Assembly: GCA_000989525.1 (NCBI GenBank)
Contig: LBON01000002.1
Coordinates: forward strand, 447-64,446
Reading direction: 5' to 3'
From: a candidate division TM6 bacterium GW2011_GWF2_32_72
Lineage (GTDB): Bacteria > Babelota > Babeliae > Babelales > GWF2-32-72
Length of the DNA: 64,000 bases
Shown: piece after piece, positions 23,162-32,138 of the stretch
How positions within the stretch are numbered: the stretch's first letter is position 1
Layout: the number at the start of each line of letters is the position of its first letter
Made by a program: the position numbers and the translations under genes
The notes under the pieces: model-generated
What the model was told of the DNA's origin: nothing
The model's database searches: none
Seen by the model: the letters and a program-made list of their open reading frames with translations, nothing else

Positions 23162-24937
23162 TTATTCTTCAATATCTTCTAAGTTTGACTCGAAATCTAG
23201 TTCTTCTTCAGTTTCTTTTGGAGAAAATTCATCACTCTGAATCTCTGCCATCTCCTCATCAACAGTTGGTGCTGAATCAATAGTATTTTCAGAGGCAGCA
23301 TCTTGTGTTTCATTTTCAATATCACTCATAGAATTATCTTCTTGAATGTCATTCATTTGATCTGCAGCTAGTGCGTCTGGAACAACCGCTGAGGGCTTGA
23401 CAGATATTTCTGTTATTGGTTTTTGAACTACTCGAACATTAGCAGAACTGTTTTGATCTACACCATCAACAGGTTTCCCAAATGGCTCTTTCGCCACAGA
23501 TTCTACAGCCACATTTTCAGGCTCTTCTGCAGGAATTTCCATTTCTAACTCTTTAGGCGTTTCTGCCGATTCAACGGCAACTTGCGGCTCAGTAGGTACT
23601 GTTAATTCATGTTCCTTAGTTAACAATTCAGATTTAACAATAGCTGATGAACCTAGACCCAACCAAGTTTTAATCGTTTCAAATACCGATGAAAAAAAAT
23701 TGATTATATAATTAAATGGCGCAACAAAATAACTACCTACCGTGGCAATCAAACCATTGGTGACAGTTTTTTTATCAGATGTTGTTGCGTTTTTTGATTC
23801 CTCTTTATTTATTTCTTCTTTTTCTTCAGCAACTTTTTTTAATTCCTCAGCCTTTTCCTTTTCCATTATATCCAACATCTTTTGTTGAAGATCAATACCG
23901 TCAGTCTTCAAACTGTCCATTTCAAGACTAATTTTTTCTATCTGCTTATTTAATTCATCTACAATTTTTGTTTTAAAATAAGTAGATAATTCTCCTGTTA
24001 TATATGTATTAATTTGCTCAATGTTTTGAAGATGTGTTTTAATTTCATCACAAAGTTCATGCGCCTTTATATCACTCAGTTCCTTGCCTATAGCTTTATA
24101 ATTTTGCCATGCGGCAGCGTCATAATCCCTAGCCTTTTGTACTTGAGTCCTCACATTCTCGATAGCCTCATTCAGAGCTGCCCATAAAGTATCAACATTA
24201 TCCAAATACTTTTGAATATTTTTTATTTTTTCTTGATTAAGAATAAGTTTATCTTTTAAAATTCTTTCTTCATCAGATAAATCGCCGTCTTCTTTAACTT
24301 CTTTCTCTAGATAACTTTGAACAGTCGTAAGAGCCTCATCTAGCCCACCACGCTTAAAACCAATTGTGCCATAAAATTTATCTAATTTTTTATCTAATTC
24401 AGATTCAATTTTTAAAAAATCCATTCTGGCTTCAAAAACCTTATTTAAAGCTACTTTCACTTGCTCATATAAATTTTCAGCCTTTTCCCACCATTGACGC
24501 TTTAAATACCAATTTCCTCCGCCCTCAATATCAAGAGTATCTAGTTCCTCAAGCTCTTCTTGTTCATTTGTATTTTCATCTGAACCAGCAGCTACTGTTG
24601 GTAAAACTGCAACACTTTCCACAATTGGCTGGGTTTCAACCGTTGTTTCAATACCTTCTACCACTACAGGTTCAACTGCAACAGGAACCTCTTGTATTGC
24701 AACATTTGTTGCCATTGATGCTTCAGGTTCAACGGGACTAGGATTAACAACTACACTCTCACTAGATAAAGATTCCGCTTCAACGACTGGATTGTCTGTA
24801 GGCAAAGCTAATTCCAAAGGGGCTGCAACACCTACGGGCTCAGTTGATTGAAGAGTTGAACCATTTTCTGATGCCTCAATTATTGAAATAAATCCAAAAC
24901 TAATTAAAAAAAACAAACCAAATAAAACACGTTTCAT
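23162..24937 (-). CDS. Secreted acidic coiled-coil protein, unknown function
   Basis: The product has 591 residues. The signal peptide is about 1-23 (MKRVLFGLFFLISFGF...ASE). Next comes a low-complexity Val/Pro/Glu-rich segment (about 25-125), a long helical region rich in Lys and Glu (about 140-385) that should form coiled coils, a hydrophobic stretch (about 392-435, TVTNGLIATVGSYFVAPFNY and following) that could be a membrane anchor or a buried helical hairpin, and a very acidic C-terminal tail (about 445-591). AAAAAAGGAAA precedes the ATG. It could be an envelope spacer or an exported effector; nothing in the sequence decides this. Confidence 0.6.
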   Translation of the reverse strand: MKRVLFGLFFLISFGFISIIEASENGSTLQSTEPVGVAAPLELALPTDNPVVEAESLSSESVVVNPSPVEPEASMATNVAIQEVPVAVEPVVVEGIETTVETQPIVESVAVLPTVAAGSDENTNEQEELEELDTLDIEGGGNWYLKRQWWEKAENLYEQVKVALNKVFEARMDFLKIESELDKKLDKFYGTIGFKRGGLDEALTTVQSYLEKEVKEDGDLSDEERILKDKLILNQEKIKNIQKYLDNVDTLWAALNEAIENVRTQVQKARDYDAAAWQNYKAIGKELSDIKAHELCDEIKTHLQNIEQINTYITGELSTYFKTKIVDELNKQIEKISLEMDSLKTDGIDLQQKMLDIMEKEKAEELKKVAEEKEEINKEESKNATTSDKKTVTNGLIATVGSYFVAPFNYIINFFSSVFETIKTWLGLGSSAIVKSELLTKEHELTVPTEPQVAVESAETPKELEMEIPAEEPENVAVESVAKEPFGKPVDGVDQNSSANVRVVQKPITEISVKPSAVVPDALAADQMNDIQEDNSMSDIENETQDAASENTIDSAPTVDEEMAEIQSDEFSPKETEEELDFESNLEDIEE

Positions 24938-24953
24938 TACGTTTCCTTTTTTG

Positions 24954-25415
24954 CTATAAATTACCTGCTAATTCTTTCAATTCACCCATGAGCGCTTTTG
25001 AAAGTTCCTCTGCTTCAGCCGAGGTATAATTCCATTGCACACCTGATTCAACACGAGTTAAAACAGATCTATCACTTTTTATATCAATAATATCTATTCT
25101 TACGACGTTCATAAGAGGGTGAATAAGAGATGGAGCTCTAACAACACCAGCTCGTCCCAAAATACTATAGGCAACATTATTTTCATCCAAGAAACACAAC
25201 ATGACCTTTTTTTGCCATACCATATTATGATATCCAGTGTGTTCTTTATTAATCGAAATCAAAATGCTTTCCAAACCTTTTGGACAAATAGTTTGAATTG
25301 GTGTTGTATGAGGCAAGCCTTTATCTGAAAAAGTTGCCAAAACCGCAACCGTTCTACCTTTTTTTAAAACATTCAATAAATCTTCAGGTATTTTTACACC
25401 AACATGTTTCGCCAT
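24954..25415 (-). CDS. Pyridoxamine 5'-phosphate oxidase-like flavin-binding protein
   Basis: The 153-residue product looks like a small split beta-barrel of the PNPOx-like superfamily: GRTVAVLATFSDKGLPHTTP at about residues 20-39, then ILISINKEHTGYHNMVWQKKV and VMLCFLDE, which match the strand order of that fold. Members bind FMN, F420 or haem, and many have no known substrate. It ends 16 bases before the start of the secreted coiled-coil gene and begins 17 bases after hemW, so the three may be one transcript. GGGAG precedes the ATG. Fold assignment is fairly sure, function is not. Confidence 0.7.
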   Translation of the reverse strand: MAKHVGVKIPEDLLNVLKKGRTVAVLATFSDKGLPHTTPIQTICPKGLESILISINKEHTGYHNMVWQKKVMLCFLDENNVAYSILGRAGVVRAPSLIHPLMNVVRIDIIDIKSDRSVLTRVESGVQWNYTSAEAEELSKALMGELKELAGNL

Positions 25416-25431
25416 ATATTTTCTCCCAAAA

Positions 25432-26592
25432 TTAACTTATAAGTTTCAAAATTATATCGTTCTCCACAGCCATACCAGCAGAAGTCAATCTAATTTTTCC
25501 ATCAAACTTTTCTAACAAACCTATTCGCTCCAATTCTTTAACCAAACTTTTTTTTTCATCTACCTCAATTGCATTTTTATTTTGCCATATAAACCTAGCT
25601 TCAATTCCATCCTTAGTTCGCAAACCTAACATTAATCGTTCCATTTGAATTTGATCTTCTGTTAGTTGTTCCATAAAACCTATTTGAGAGCCACCTTTCT
25701 CTAAACATTCCATATAATCTATTAAATTTTTTTTATTCTGAAGCCTACATTTACCATCAAAAGAACATGCCCCTAAGCCAATCCCTATATATGGGTCTCG
25801 ATTCCAATAAGTCTTATTGTGCCGTGATTCAAAACCTTCTTTCGCAAAATTCGAAATTTCGTAACGATTAAACCCATAACAAGACAACTCTTGTACAGTC
25901 CATTCATAAAGTGGCACCAAACTATCCCCATCAGGAAGAGTAAATTTATTAGTTTTAAGTCCAAAATATAAGGGAGTTTTTTCATAAACAGTCAAAAAGT
26001 ATACAGAAATATGTTTAATTGGCCAGAAAACAACTGTTTTTATAATTTTTTTCCATTCTTCTTCGGAAACGCCAGGAAGACCCAAAATCAAATCAACATT
26101 AATATTTTCAAAGAACAGGCTTGCTTGATTCAAAGTTTTTAACGTATCCTGAGCCGTATGTTTACGATTTAATCCGCTTAGAACCGCATTGTCCAAACTT
26201 TGAACCCCTATGCTAACTCGATTAATTCCTATATTTTTTAAAAATTCAAACTGACCTTCGGAAACTGCACCAGGATTAACCTCTATAGTAATTTCAGCAT
26301 GTTTTGAAAAAGTCAGCTTATTATTAAGTGTAACAGACATGTCAAGTAGCAGACTATTTGGCCAAGTACTAGGAGTACCACCACCTATATAAAGCGAGTC
26401 TATTTCTGTTTTTTGAACCGTAGATAAACAATCAAACATCTTATTAATTTCTAAATTCAAAGAATTGCTATAACGTTCCATAAAACGTTCATGCCCAGCC
26501 AAAGCAATAAAATCACAAAAATGGCATCTGTAAGGGCAAAACGGCCAATGAATATAAACGGCCCTTAATTTTTTAAAATCAAAATTATACAT
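25432..26592 (-). CDS. hemW: HemW-like radical SAM protein
   Basis: It belongs to the radical SAM family once called oxygen-independent coproporphyrinogen oxidase; HemW proper is a haem chaperone. The 386-residue product has the iron-sulfur motif C-x3-C-x2-C as CPYRCHFC (about Cys19, 23, 26), IGGGTPSTWP, the sub-family's ITIEVNPG, and HNKTYWNRDPYIGIGLGA in the C-terminal half. The radical SAM cluster is complete. I take the ATG at 26590-26592; the codon before it is TTG and either could serve. Whether it acts on haem here is unknown, since no haem genes are in the window. Confidence 0.85.
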   Translation of the reverse strand: MYNFDFKKLRAVYIHWPFCPYRCHFCDFIALAGHERFMERYSNSLNLEINKMFDCLSTVQKTEIDSLYIGGGTPSTWPNSLLLDMSVTLNNKLTFSKHAEITIEVNPGAVSEGQFEFLKNIGINRVSIGVQSLDNAVLSGLNRKHTAQDTLKTLNQASLFFENINVDLILGLPGVSEEEWKKIIKTVVFWPIKHISVYFLTVYEKTPLYFGLKTNKFTLPDGDSLVPLYEWTVQELSCYGFNRYEISNFAKEGFESRHNKTYWNRDPYIGIGLGACSFDGKCRLQNKKNLIDYMECLEKGGSQIGFMEQLTEDQIQMERLMLGLRTKDGIEARFIWQNKNAIEVDEKKSLVKELERIGLLEKFDGKIRLTSAGMAVENDIILKLIS

Positions 26593-26673
26593 CAAACAAA
26601 AAACCTCTATTCTTCTTTACAAACTCAATAATTGTTTGCATGCACTATCTCTTAAAAATTAATATTATATTAA

Positions 26674-27657
26674 CTAAGAACCTTCTAAACTAAACTCATC
26701 TTCACCAATTTCATCAATTGATGCTTTTGAAAAATTTGTTAAAAGATTAACACTAGAAGACATGTCAGTTAAACAAACAGATGGTACTGAAGCTAATAGA
26801 GATGTCTCTTCATCATAAAAAACAATTTCAGCGTTACTAAAAGAGACACTTCTACATGCCGCCTCTGAGCCCATAGATGAAGGAGCAGATTTTAAATTAT
26901 GTGATAAAGAACTGGCTGGACGAGAATCTGGCCTTTTTGCATAAATCTCTAAAAACTCTATATATTTTTTAAGGTCTTTATTCTCTATCTTTTCAATATC
27001 TTCACCATATTTTTCTTTAAGCAAAGTCAAAGCATTGCGACCAGTTTGATCGCAAGTTTTCACATTTACACCATGTTTATTACATAAATAATTAACTACA
27101 TTAGGACTACGAAGGCAAAAAAAAGCATAACAACACATCGCATTTTTAAGTCCAAATTCATCTTTGAAAAAATGACTTTGTAATAAATATTTTATTAAAA
27201 GGTAAAATTCTTTATTTTCAGAGGAACAAGCTAGTTCAGCAAAATAAGCTAAAAAAACACCAAACTCTTCTCCAGATCGTTTTTTATTTTTAATATTACG
27301 GCTATAAACAGGTTGATAATCTTCAATCTTTTTAACAGTTTTACACAAAATAACAATACCTTGACAACAATCATCGCCATGTAAAGAAACAAGACTATTT
27401 GCTATTTCCATTCGAAGATTACGATGTTTTTTACGAAGATATTTGCATTTATCTTTATTTATATTTTTATCAGTATCACATCTTTCAATATGATTTGAAT
27501 AGTAAGATTCACAATATATTTTCAGTAACATAAATTTATCCACCACCTCTATGTCTGATAAAGATTTAACCGTCCTAAGCGATGAACATTCTGTAAAACC
27601 TATAGTCAAAAAAGCTACCAAAAGCAGCTCCAATTGAATTAAAATTTTATTTTTCAT
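26674..27657 (-). CDS. Secreted ankyrin-like protein, unknown function
   Basis: The product has about 327 residues with a signal peptide (MKNKILIQLELLLVAFLTIG, about 1-24) that ends near a Cys and could be a lipoprotein signal. It is cysteine-rich in the first half (a CC pair and about 14 cysteines in all). Near residues 190-230 one ankyrin-like repeat is seen: NVVNYLCNKHGVNVKTCDQT then GRNALTLLKEKYGE. The C-terminal ~90 residues are rich in Ser and look disordered. I start at the ATG at 27655-27657, after GGGGAG. Ankyrin proteins are common effectors in intracellular bacteria, which suggests but does not prove a host-facing role. Confidence 0.55.
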   Translation of the reverse strand: MKNKILIQLELLLVAFLTIGFTECSSLRTVKSLSDIEVVDKFMLLKIYCESYYSNHIERCDTDKNINKDKCKYLRKKHRNLRMEIANSLVSLHGDDCCQGIVILCKTVKKIEDYQPVYSRNIKNKKRSGEEFGVFLAYFAELACSSENKEFYLLIKYLLQSHFFKDEFGLKNAMCCYAFFCLRSPNVVNYLCNKHGVNVKTCDQTGRNALTLLKEKYGEDIEKIENKDLKKYIEFLEIYAKRPDSRPASSLSHNLKSAPSSMGSEAACRSVSFSNAEIVFYDEETSLLASVPSVCLTDMSSSVNLLTNFSKASIDEIGEDEFSLEGS

Positions 27658-27951
27658 GAGCTCCCCCAACTAAAATTGTAATTAATTTCAAATTTTCTTA
27701 CTCTTGATTTATTTATAACATTTAAAATCTTAATACTAGATTAACTATTCATTGATAATTAAAAAAACAAACTAAACAATAAATAAAACATCGTTTTTTA
27801 CAAACAAATGCCTAAAGTAGGGGCGAACACCAACCCTTTTTCAGGTAATACAACTTTAAATTAATTCCATAAAAAATCAATTTTAGCTGGAAAACACGCT
27901 AATTTTTAATATTTATTAAACCTAAAGGCTATCAAAAGACAAAAAACAAGA

Positions 27952-28467
27952 CTATTTTACATATTGTTTCTGTGATAAAGACTCTAACTTAGATAAAATG
28001 TTTTTAGTTAATATTAATGCTTTTTCTGATTCTTCTTGCGCGCTTTGTTTATTCGCAAAACGTATTAAGACAGAGCCTTGAATAATTTGCCCTAAATAAT
28101 TTATAATGTCCGCGTCAAATTTAAGATCATTTAAATAAGTCATTAACTCTGTATCCGTTCGACCACCTACATTTAAAGAACAATGATTTTCCAAAACATT
28201 GCGAATAATAAAAAGCAGTTGAAAGAAAAACATTCTAGACGAAAGATCTCCCTTATTAAAAGACGCTTCCAAAATATTTAATCTTTGTTGTGCTTTTTCT
28301 AGCGGACTCACTAAAACAATTTTTTTAAAGAATTTCTTCCAAATTAAATAAGTAACAATAAAAATAGACAAAATTAAAAAAAGAATTAGAAAAAATTTAA
28401 ACCAGAATGTATGCCAAAAGGGTTTGTAACTAATGTCGTAAATATCATACAATCCATTATTTTCCAT
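27952..28467 (-). CDS. DUF4381-like membrane protein of a Bat-type operon
   Basis: The 171-residue protein has an N-terminal cytoplasmic or periplasmic stub, one strong membrane segment at about 23-43, and a helical domain (about 55-165) with QQRLNILEASFNKGDL and GGRTDTELMTYL. This plan and its place directly after a DUF58 gene match the DUF4381 proteins found in MoxR-vWA (Bat) operons. These systems are thought to act on envelope assembly or stress, but their mechanism is poorly known. TTAGGAG precedes the ATG. The match is mainly from context and topology. Confidence 0.55.
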   Translation of the reverse strand: MENNGLYDIYDISYKPFWHTFWFKFFLILFLILSIFIVTYLIWKKFFKKIVLVSPLEKAQQRLNILEASFNKGDLSSRMFFFQLLFIIRNVLENHCSLNVGGRTDTELMTYLNDLKFDADIINYLGQIIQGSVLIRFANKQSAQEESEKALILTKNILSKLESLSQKQYVK

Positions 28468-28475
28468 ACAATCTC

Positions 28476-29351
28476 CTAATATCTCATTCTTTTTCTAAAA
28501 AATTGAATTACATTACTAATAAAATGTTTGTCCTGGCATAAAATATCCAACAAATCAACGCCACATTTTTTAAATAATTCATTTTGATGCTTTATACGTT
28601 CATTTAATACCGCATTCAACGGACTAATCATCGCATTATTTTGAATCTCAACACTCTCTTGAGTTGAACAATCCTGAAGGCGTAACAAACCAAATTGCGG
28701 CAGTTTACACTCATTTTTATCTAAACAACGAATTGCCACCGTATCATATTGTTTTGCTACAACTTTTAAATTTTTTTCAAAATCATCTTCTGAAGAAATA
28801 AAATCAGAAATTAAAAATACTAATGAATCTCGTCTATTCATTGAAGCAATATGCTTTAACACTTCATTCAAATTACTTTTAGAATTGTTGTCGTTAGTTT
28901 CAAACAAACGCTCCATAATCTGATGAACATATGCGCGCCCTCTTTTTGGCGGCAAATATAATTCAATTTTATCTGCAAATAAAATCAAAGAAACACCATC
29001 CTTGCCATAATCTGCAACTAACGCCAAAACACTGGCTATTTGTGCCATTACATCAAACTTGGTTTCTTCTGAGGATGAAAAAAAACAGGAAGAAGAAACA
29101 TCAACGGCTAAAATTACGTTTCTATTTCTTTCTTCCAAATACTGTCGAACTAAAATTTTATTTGCTCGAGCCGAAGCTTTCCAATCAATAAATCGAACAT
29201 CATCACCTTGCAAATAATCTCTAATTTGGTCAAATTCAAAACCAGAACCTTTAACGGCAGAACTATAATCACCAATTAATGTTCCACTCAATAAACGCCT
29301 AGTCTTGATTTCAATTTGTTTAATTTTTTTTAGAATATCTTTTGATAGCAT
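28476..29351 (-). CDS. DUF58 (von Willebrand A-like) protein
   Basis: The 291-residue product shows the DUF58 signature: GSGFEFDQIRDYLQGDDVRF at about residues 35-54, IDWKASAR, then a vWA-type metal site DVSSS at about 92-96. LVFLISDF follows as a later strand of the same fold. Such proteins accompany MoxR AAA ATPases in Bat operons, with metal-dependent protein binding as the likely role. No moxR is adjacent; the upstream gene is serS, six bases away. The DUF4381-like gene follows eight bases downstream. Confidence 0.85.
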   Translation of the reverse strand: MLSKDILKKIKQIEIKTRRLLSGTLIGDYSSAVKGSGFEFDQIRDYLQGDDVRFIDWKASARANKILVRQYLEERNRNVILAVDVSSSCFFSSSEETKFDVMAQIASVLALVADYGKDGVSLILFADKIELYLPPKRGRAYVHQIMERLFETNDNNSKSNLNEVLKHIASMNRRDSLVFLISDFISSEDDFEKNLKVVAKQYDTVAIRCLDKNECKLPQFGLLRLQDCSTQESVEIQNNAMISPLNAVLNERIKHQNELFKKCGVDLLDILCQDKHFISNVIQFFRKRMRY

Positions 29352-29357
29352 ATTCTG

Positions 29358-30599
29358 TCACTTGCTCCACATTCCTTCTTTTTTCAAAATAGCTGGAATT
29401 TCAACAGATCCATCTGCTTTTTGATATGTCTCCATTAATGCCACAATTAATCTTGGCAATGCAAGAGATGAACCATTTAAAGTGTGAACAAGTTTAGTTT
29501 TTTCACCAACTTTTTCTCTGTAACGAATGCCTGCTCTGCGCGCTTGGAAATCTGTACAATTACTTATAGATGAAACTTCATAGAACTTATTCTGACCAGG
29601 CATCCAAACTTCAATATCGTAAGTTTTAGCCGACGGGAATGAACAATCTTGAGCTGCTAACAAACTAACTCTATAATGCAAACCTAGTTCTTGAAGCATT
29701 CCTTCAGCACACTTTAACATTCTTTGTTGCTCATCTTCAGAATTTTCTGGGGCACAAATTGTGTAAAGTTCGACTTTTTCAAATTGATGAATTCTAATTA
29801 AACCACGTTCATCTGCACCATAACCACCAGCTTCACGTCTAAAACAACTAGTCCAAGCTGTCATACGAATAGGAAGAGCCTCACCCTCCAAAATACTTTC
29901 TTTGTAAATATTGGTTAAATTTACCTCCGAAGTTGGAGATAAAAATAATCCATCTGCAGGCACCGAATAAACTTGATCTCTAAATTTTGGAAAATTACTT
30001 GCATTTATAAGAGATTGTTCATTGACCATATATGGTGGCAAAATTGGCTCAAATCCGTACTTAACATTGTTTTTAAGCATATACATTGTAAGTGCATAAA
30101 CAAGTCTTACCGCATCTTTACGATACATTGCAAAATTTCCAGCAGTCATTTTAGCAGCAGATTCAAAATCTAACCAACCAAGAGCTTCGCCCAACTCAAC
30201 ATGGTTTTTTATCGCAAAATTAAAAACTGGTTTTTTACCAAATTCTTTTACAACTTTGTTACTTTCTTTGTTGCCGACAGGAATTTCATCAAATATCAAG
30301 TTCGGACAAGATAAATAAAGATTTTCAAAATCTTGCTTACAGGTTTCAAACAACACCTCTTTATCTTTTAAATCTTTGCCTAGTTGAATGGATTGTTCAC
30401 GAAGTTCCGTGGTTATTCCACCTTTGGCCTGTTTTGCAAGATCATTTTTTGCAGCGCGCAAATTTTCAACTTCTTGTTGCAATTTACGAAGCTCAACATC
30501 TTTTTGAATCAAGCCCTCAATATCAAACTTAGGTTCTTTTTTTTGCATTAATTCTATAACTTTTTTAGGATTCTCTCTTAAAAAATTTAAATCTATCAT
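29358..30599 (-). CDS. serS: Seryl-tRNA synthetase
   Basis: It charges tRNA-Ser with serine. The 413-residue product has the N-terminal tRNA-binding coiled-coil arm (about 27-100) and the class II core: motif 2 FRREAGGYGADERGLIRIHQF and motif 3 NGSSLALPRLIVALME near the C-terminus, with YDIEVWMPGQNKFYEVSSIS between. The length is slightly below the usual ~425. The start is the ATG at 30597-30599, with GGA upstream. It heads a likely leftward transcript with the DUF58 and DUF4381-like genes. Confidence 0.97.
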   Translation of the reverse strand: MIDLNFLRENPKKVIELMQKKEPKFDIEGLIQKDVELRKLQQEVENLRAAKNDLAKQAKGGITTELREQSIQLGKDLKDKEVLFETCKQDFENLYLSCPNLIFDEIPVGNKESNKVVKEFGKKPVFNFAIKNHVELGEALGWLDFESAAKMTAGNFAMYRKDAVRLVYALTMYMLKNNVKYGFEPILPPYMVNEQSLINASNFPKFRDQVYSVPADGLFLSPTSEVNLTNIYKESILEGEALPIRMTAWTSCFRREAGGYGADERGLIRIHQFEKVELYTICAPENSEDEQQRMLKCAEGMLQELGLHYRVSLLAAQDCSFPSAKTYDIEVWMPGQNKFYEVSSISNCTDFQARRAGIRYREKVGEKTKLVHTLNGSSLALPRLIVALMETYQKADGSVEIPAILKKEGMWSK

Positions 30600-30735
30600 G
30601 GTCAGTCCAAAGCAAATAATGTGAATAAAATTTATAAATAAGCTTAATGATAAAATAAAAAGCTTTAATTTGCAAAATCCTTAAATAAAGAATTAAATGG
30701 TTTAATTCATTTTCAATATATAATTTTCAGGCAAC

Positions 30736-30763
30736 AAAAAGGGCCATCTTGGATGACCCTTTG
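30736..30763 (-). terminator. Intrinsic terminator of the HU gene
   Basis: On the minus strand GGGTCATC and GATGGCCC pair (one G-T) around CAA and are followed by TTTTTG. It lies 27 bases beyond the HU stop codon. Confidence 0.85.
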
Positions 30764-30789
30764 AGATTACTTTATATTGACCAGAAAAT

Positions 30790-31071
30790 TTATTTCATAG
30801 TCTTAACTAGATCTCTTAAATTCTTACCTGCTTTGAATCGAGGAACATGAACTTCTGGAAGATCGATTCTTTCTTTAGTTGCAGGATTGATGCCTTTTCT
30901 AGCAGGTCTTAAAGAAACCCACCAAACACCAAAGCCTGTCAAAGAAACTTTGTCACCTTTTTTCAAGATACGTTCTATAATCCTTGTAAAAGATTCTAAA
31001 ACTCTTGAAATATCTTTTTTGCTGAAAGTGGTTTCTTCACTTAAAGCATTTATCAATTCGCTCTTGTTCAT
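30790..31071 (-). CDS. hup: HU-family DNA-binding protein
   Basis: HU bends and compacts DNA as a dimer. The 93-residue product is the normal size, beginning MNKSELINALSEETTFSKKD, with the beta-arm region GFGVWWVSLRPARKGINPAT and PRFKAGKNLRDLV at the end. The usual GFGTFEV reads GFGVWWV, two tryptophans in a place normally held by Thr/Phe/Glu. AAGGAG precedes the ATG. A good promoter lies at 31156-31185 and a terminator at 30736-30763, so it is a single-gene unit. IHF is not excluded. Confidence 0.93.
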   Translation of the reverse strand: MNKSELINALSEETTFSKKDISRVLESFTRIIERILKKGDKVSLTGFGVWWVSLRPARKGINPATKERIDLPEVHVPRFKAGKNLRDLVKTMK

Positions 31072-31155
31072 TTAAGAACTCCTTATGTAATTGATTGGTT
31101 AAACACTGCTCTTCAAAACACTCTACCTTTTTGGGCTTACACTAAATTTTGTTTA

Positions 31156-31185
31156 AATATAGTAAAAATAAGATATTCTTGTCAA
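31156..31185 (-). promoter_or_regulatory. Sigma-70-type promoter of the HU gene
   Basis: On the minus strand the consensus -35 TTGACA (31180-31185) and the -10 TATATT (31156-31161) are 18 bases apart and about 85 bases upstream of the hup start. Confidence 0.65.
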
Positions 31186-31316
31186 ATTTAAAACCAGCAC
31201 TTTGATTATTCTTTTTTTTTGGCAAGAATTTACAGCCGAAAAATCATTTTTGTTTGCAAATAAAATTTTTATTGTTTAATTTTTAGAAATACAAATTTTT
31301 TAGCGCTGGAGATAAT

Positions 31317-32129
31317 ATGTTTATAGATACTCATTGTCATCTAAATCTTATAATAAAAAAAGATGCCAACATCCCTATAACAAACGACATGCTCGAACTT
31401 TCCAAAAAATTAGTCAAAGAAGCTAAAAGTAAGAATGTAAACTTTATCATAAACACTGGAACAAATCTGATAGAAAGCTTAAACAGCGTCAAAATCGCAC
31501 AAACAAACCCAGAAGTTTTTGCTGCTGTAGGCATTCATCCAAATGACATCACAGATAATTGGAAAAAAGAATTGGAAGAAATAAAAAAATTATTAATAAA
31601 CAAAGAACAAAATAAAATTGTAGCAATTGGGGAATGCGGCCTTGATTATTATTGGCCAGGGTTTAATAAACAAACACAAAAAGATGTTTTTAGATCTCAA
31701 CTAGAACTCGCTCTAAAACATAATTTAGGCCTAACTATTCACAACAGATCTTCTGAAGATGAAATGGCTGAACTTTTACAAGAATATAAAAACGATGGTC
31801 TATTTGGCGCAATGCATTGCTTTAATTTAGATAAAAATTATGCGGACATATATATGTCCATTGGTTTCCATTTGGGTGTTGCAGGCCCTATTTCTTATCC
31901 AAAAAATGAAATTACTCGTGAAGCTATAAAAAACATTTCTCTTGATAAATTAGTGCTAGAGACAGATGCCCCATTCCTACCACCCCAAGAACTAAGAGGA
32001 ACAGTAAATCTTCCACAAAATGTAGTGATTGTTGCTGCATTTTTAGCCGAACTAAAAAATGTACCTATTGAAGATGTTGAAAAAATAACAACGCAGAATG
32101 CCACAAAAATCTTTAACCTACCAGCTTAA
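31317..32129 (+). CDS. tatD: TatD-family metal-dependent DNase
   Basis: TatD enzymes are TIM-barrel metal-dependent 3'-5' exonucleases involved in DNA repair or fragmentation. The 270-residue product has the metal site FIDTHCHLN at about residues 2-10, AAVGIHPND, IGECGLDYYW at about 103-112, IHNRSS, MHCFN and LETDAPFLPP at about 219-228, all canonical. GGAG precedes the ATG. The symporter gene follows nine bases after its stop, so the two are likely co-transcribed. Confidence 0.95.
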   Translation: MFIDTHCHLNLIIKKDANIPITNDMLELSKKLVKEAKSKNVNFIINTGTNLIESLNSVKIAQTNPEVFAAVGIHPNDITDNWKKELEEIKKLLINKEQNKIVAIGECGLDYYWPGFNKQTQKDVFRSQLELALKHNLGLTIHNRSSEDEMAELLQEYKNDGLFGAMHCFNLDKNYADIYMSIGFHLGVAGPISYPKNEITREAIKNISLDKLVLETDAPFLPPQELRGTVNLPQNVVIVAAFLAELKNVPIEDVEKITTQNATKIFNLPA

Positions 32130-32138
32130 AGGAACTTA

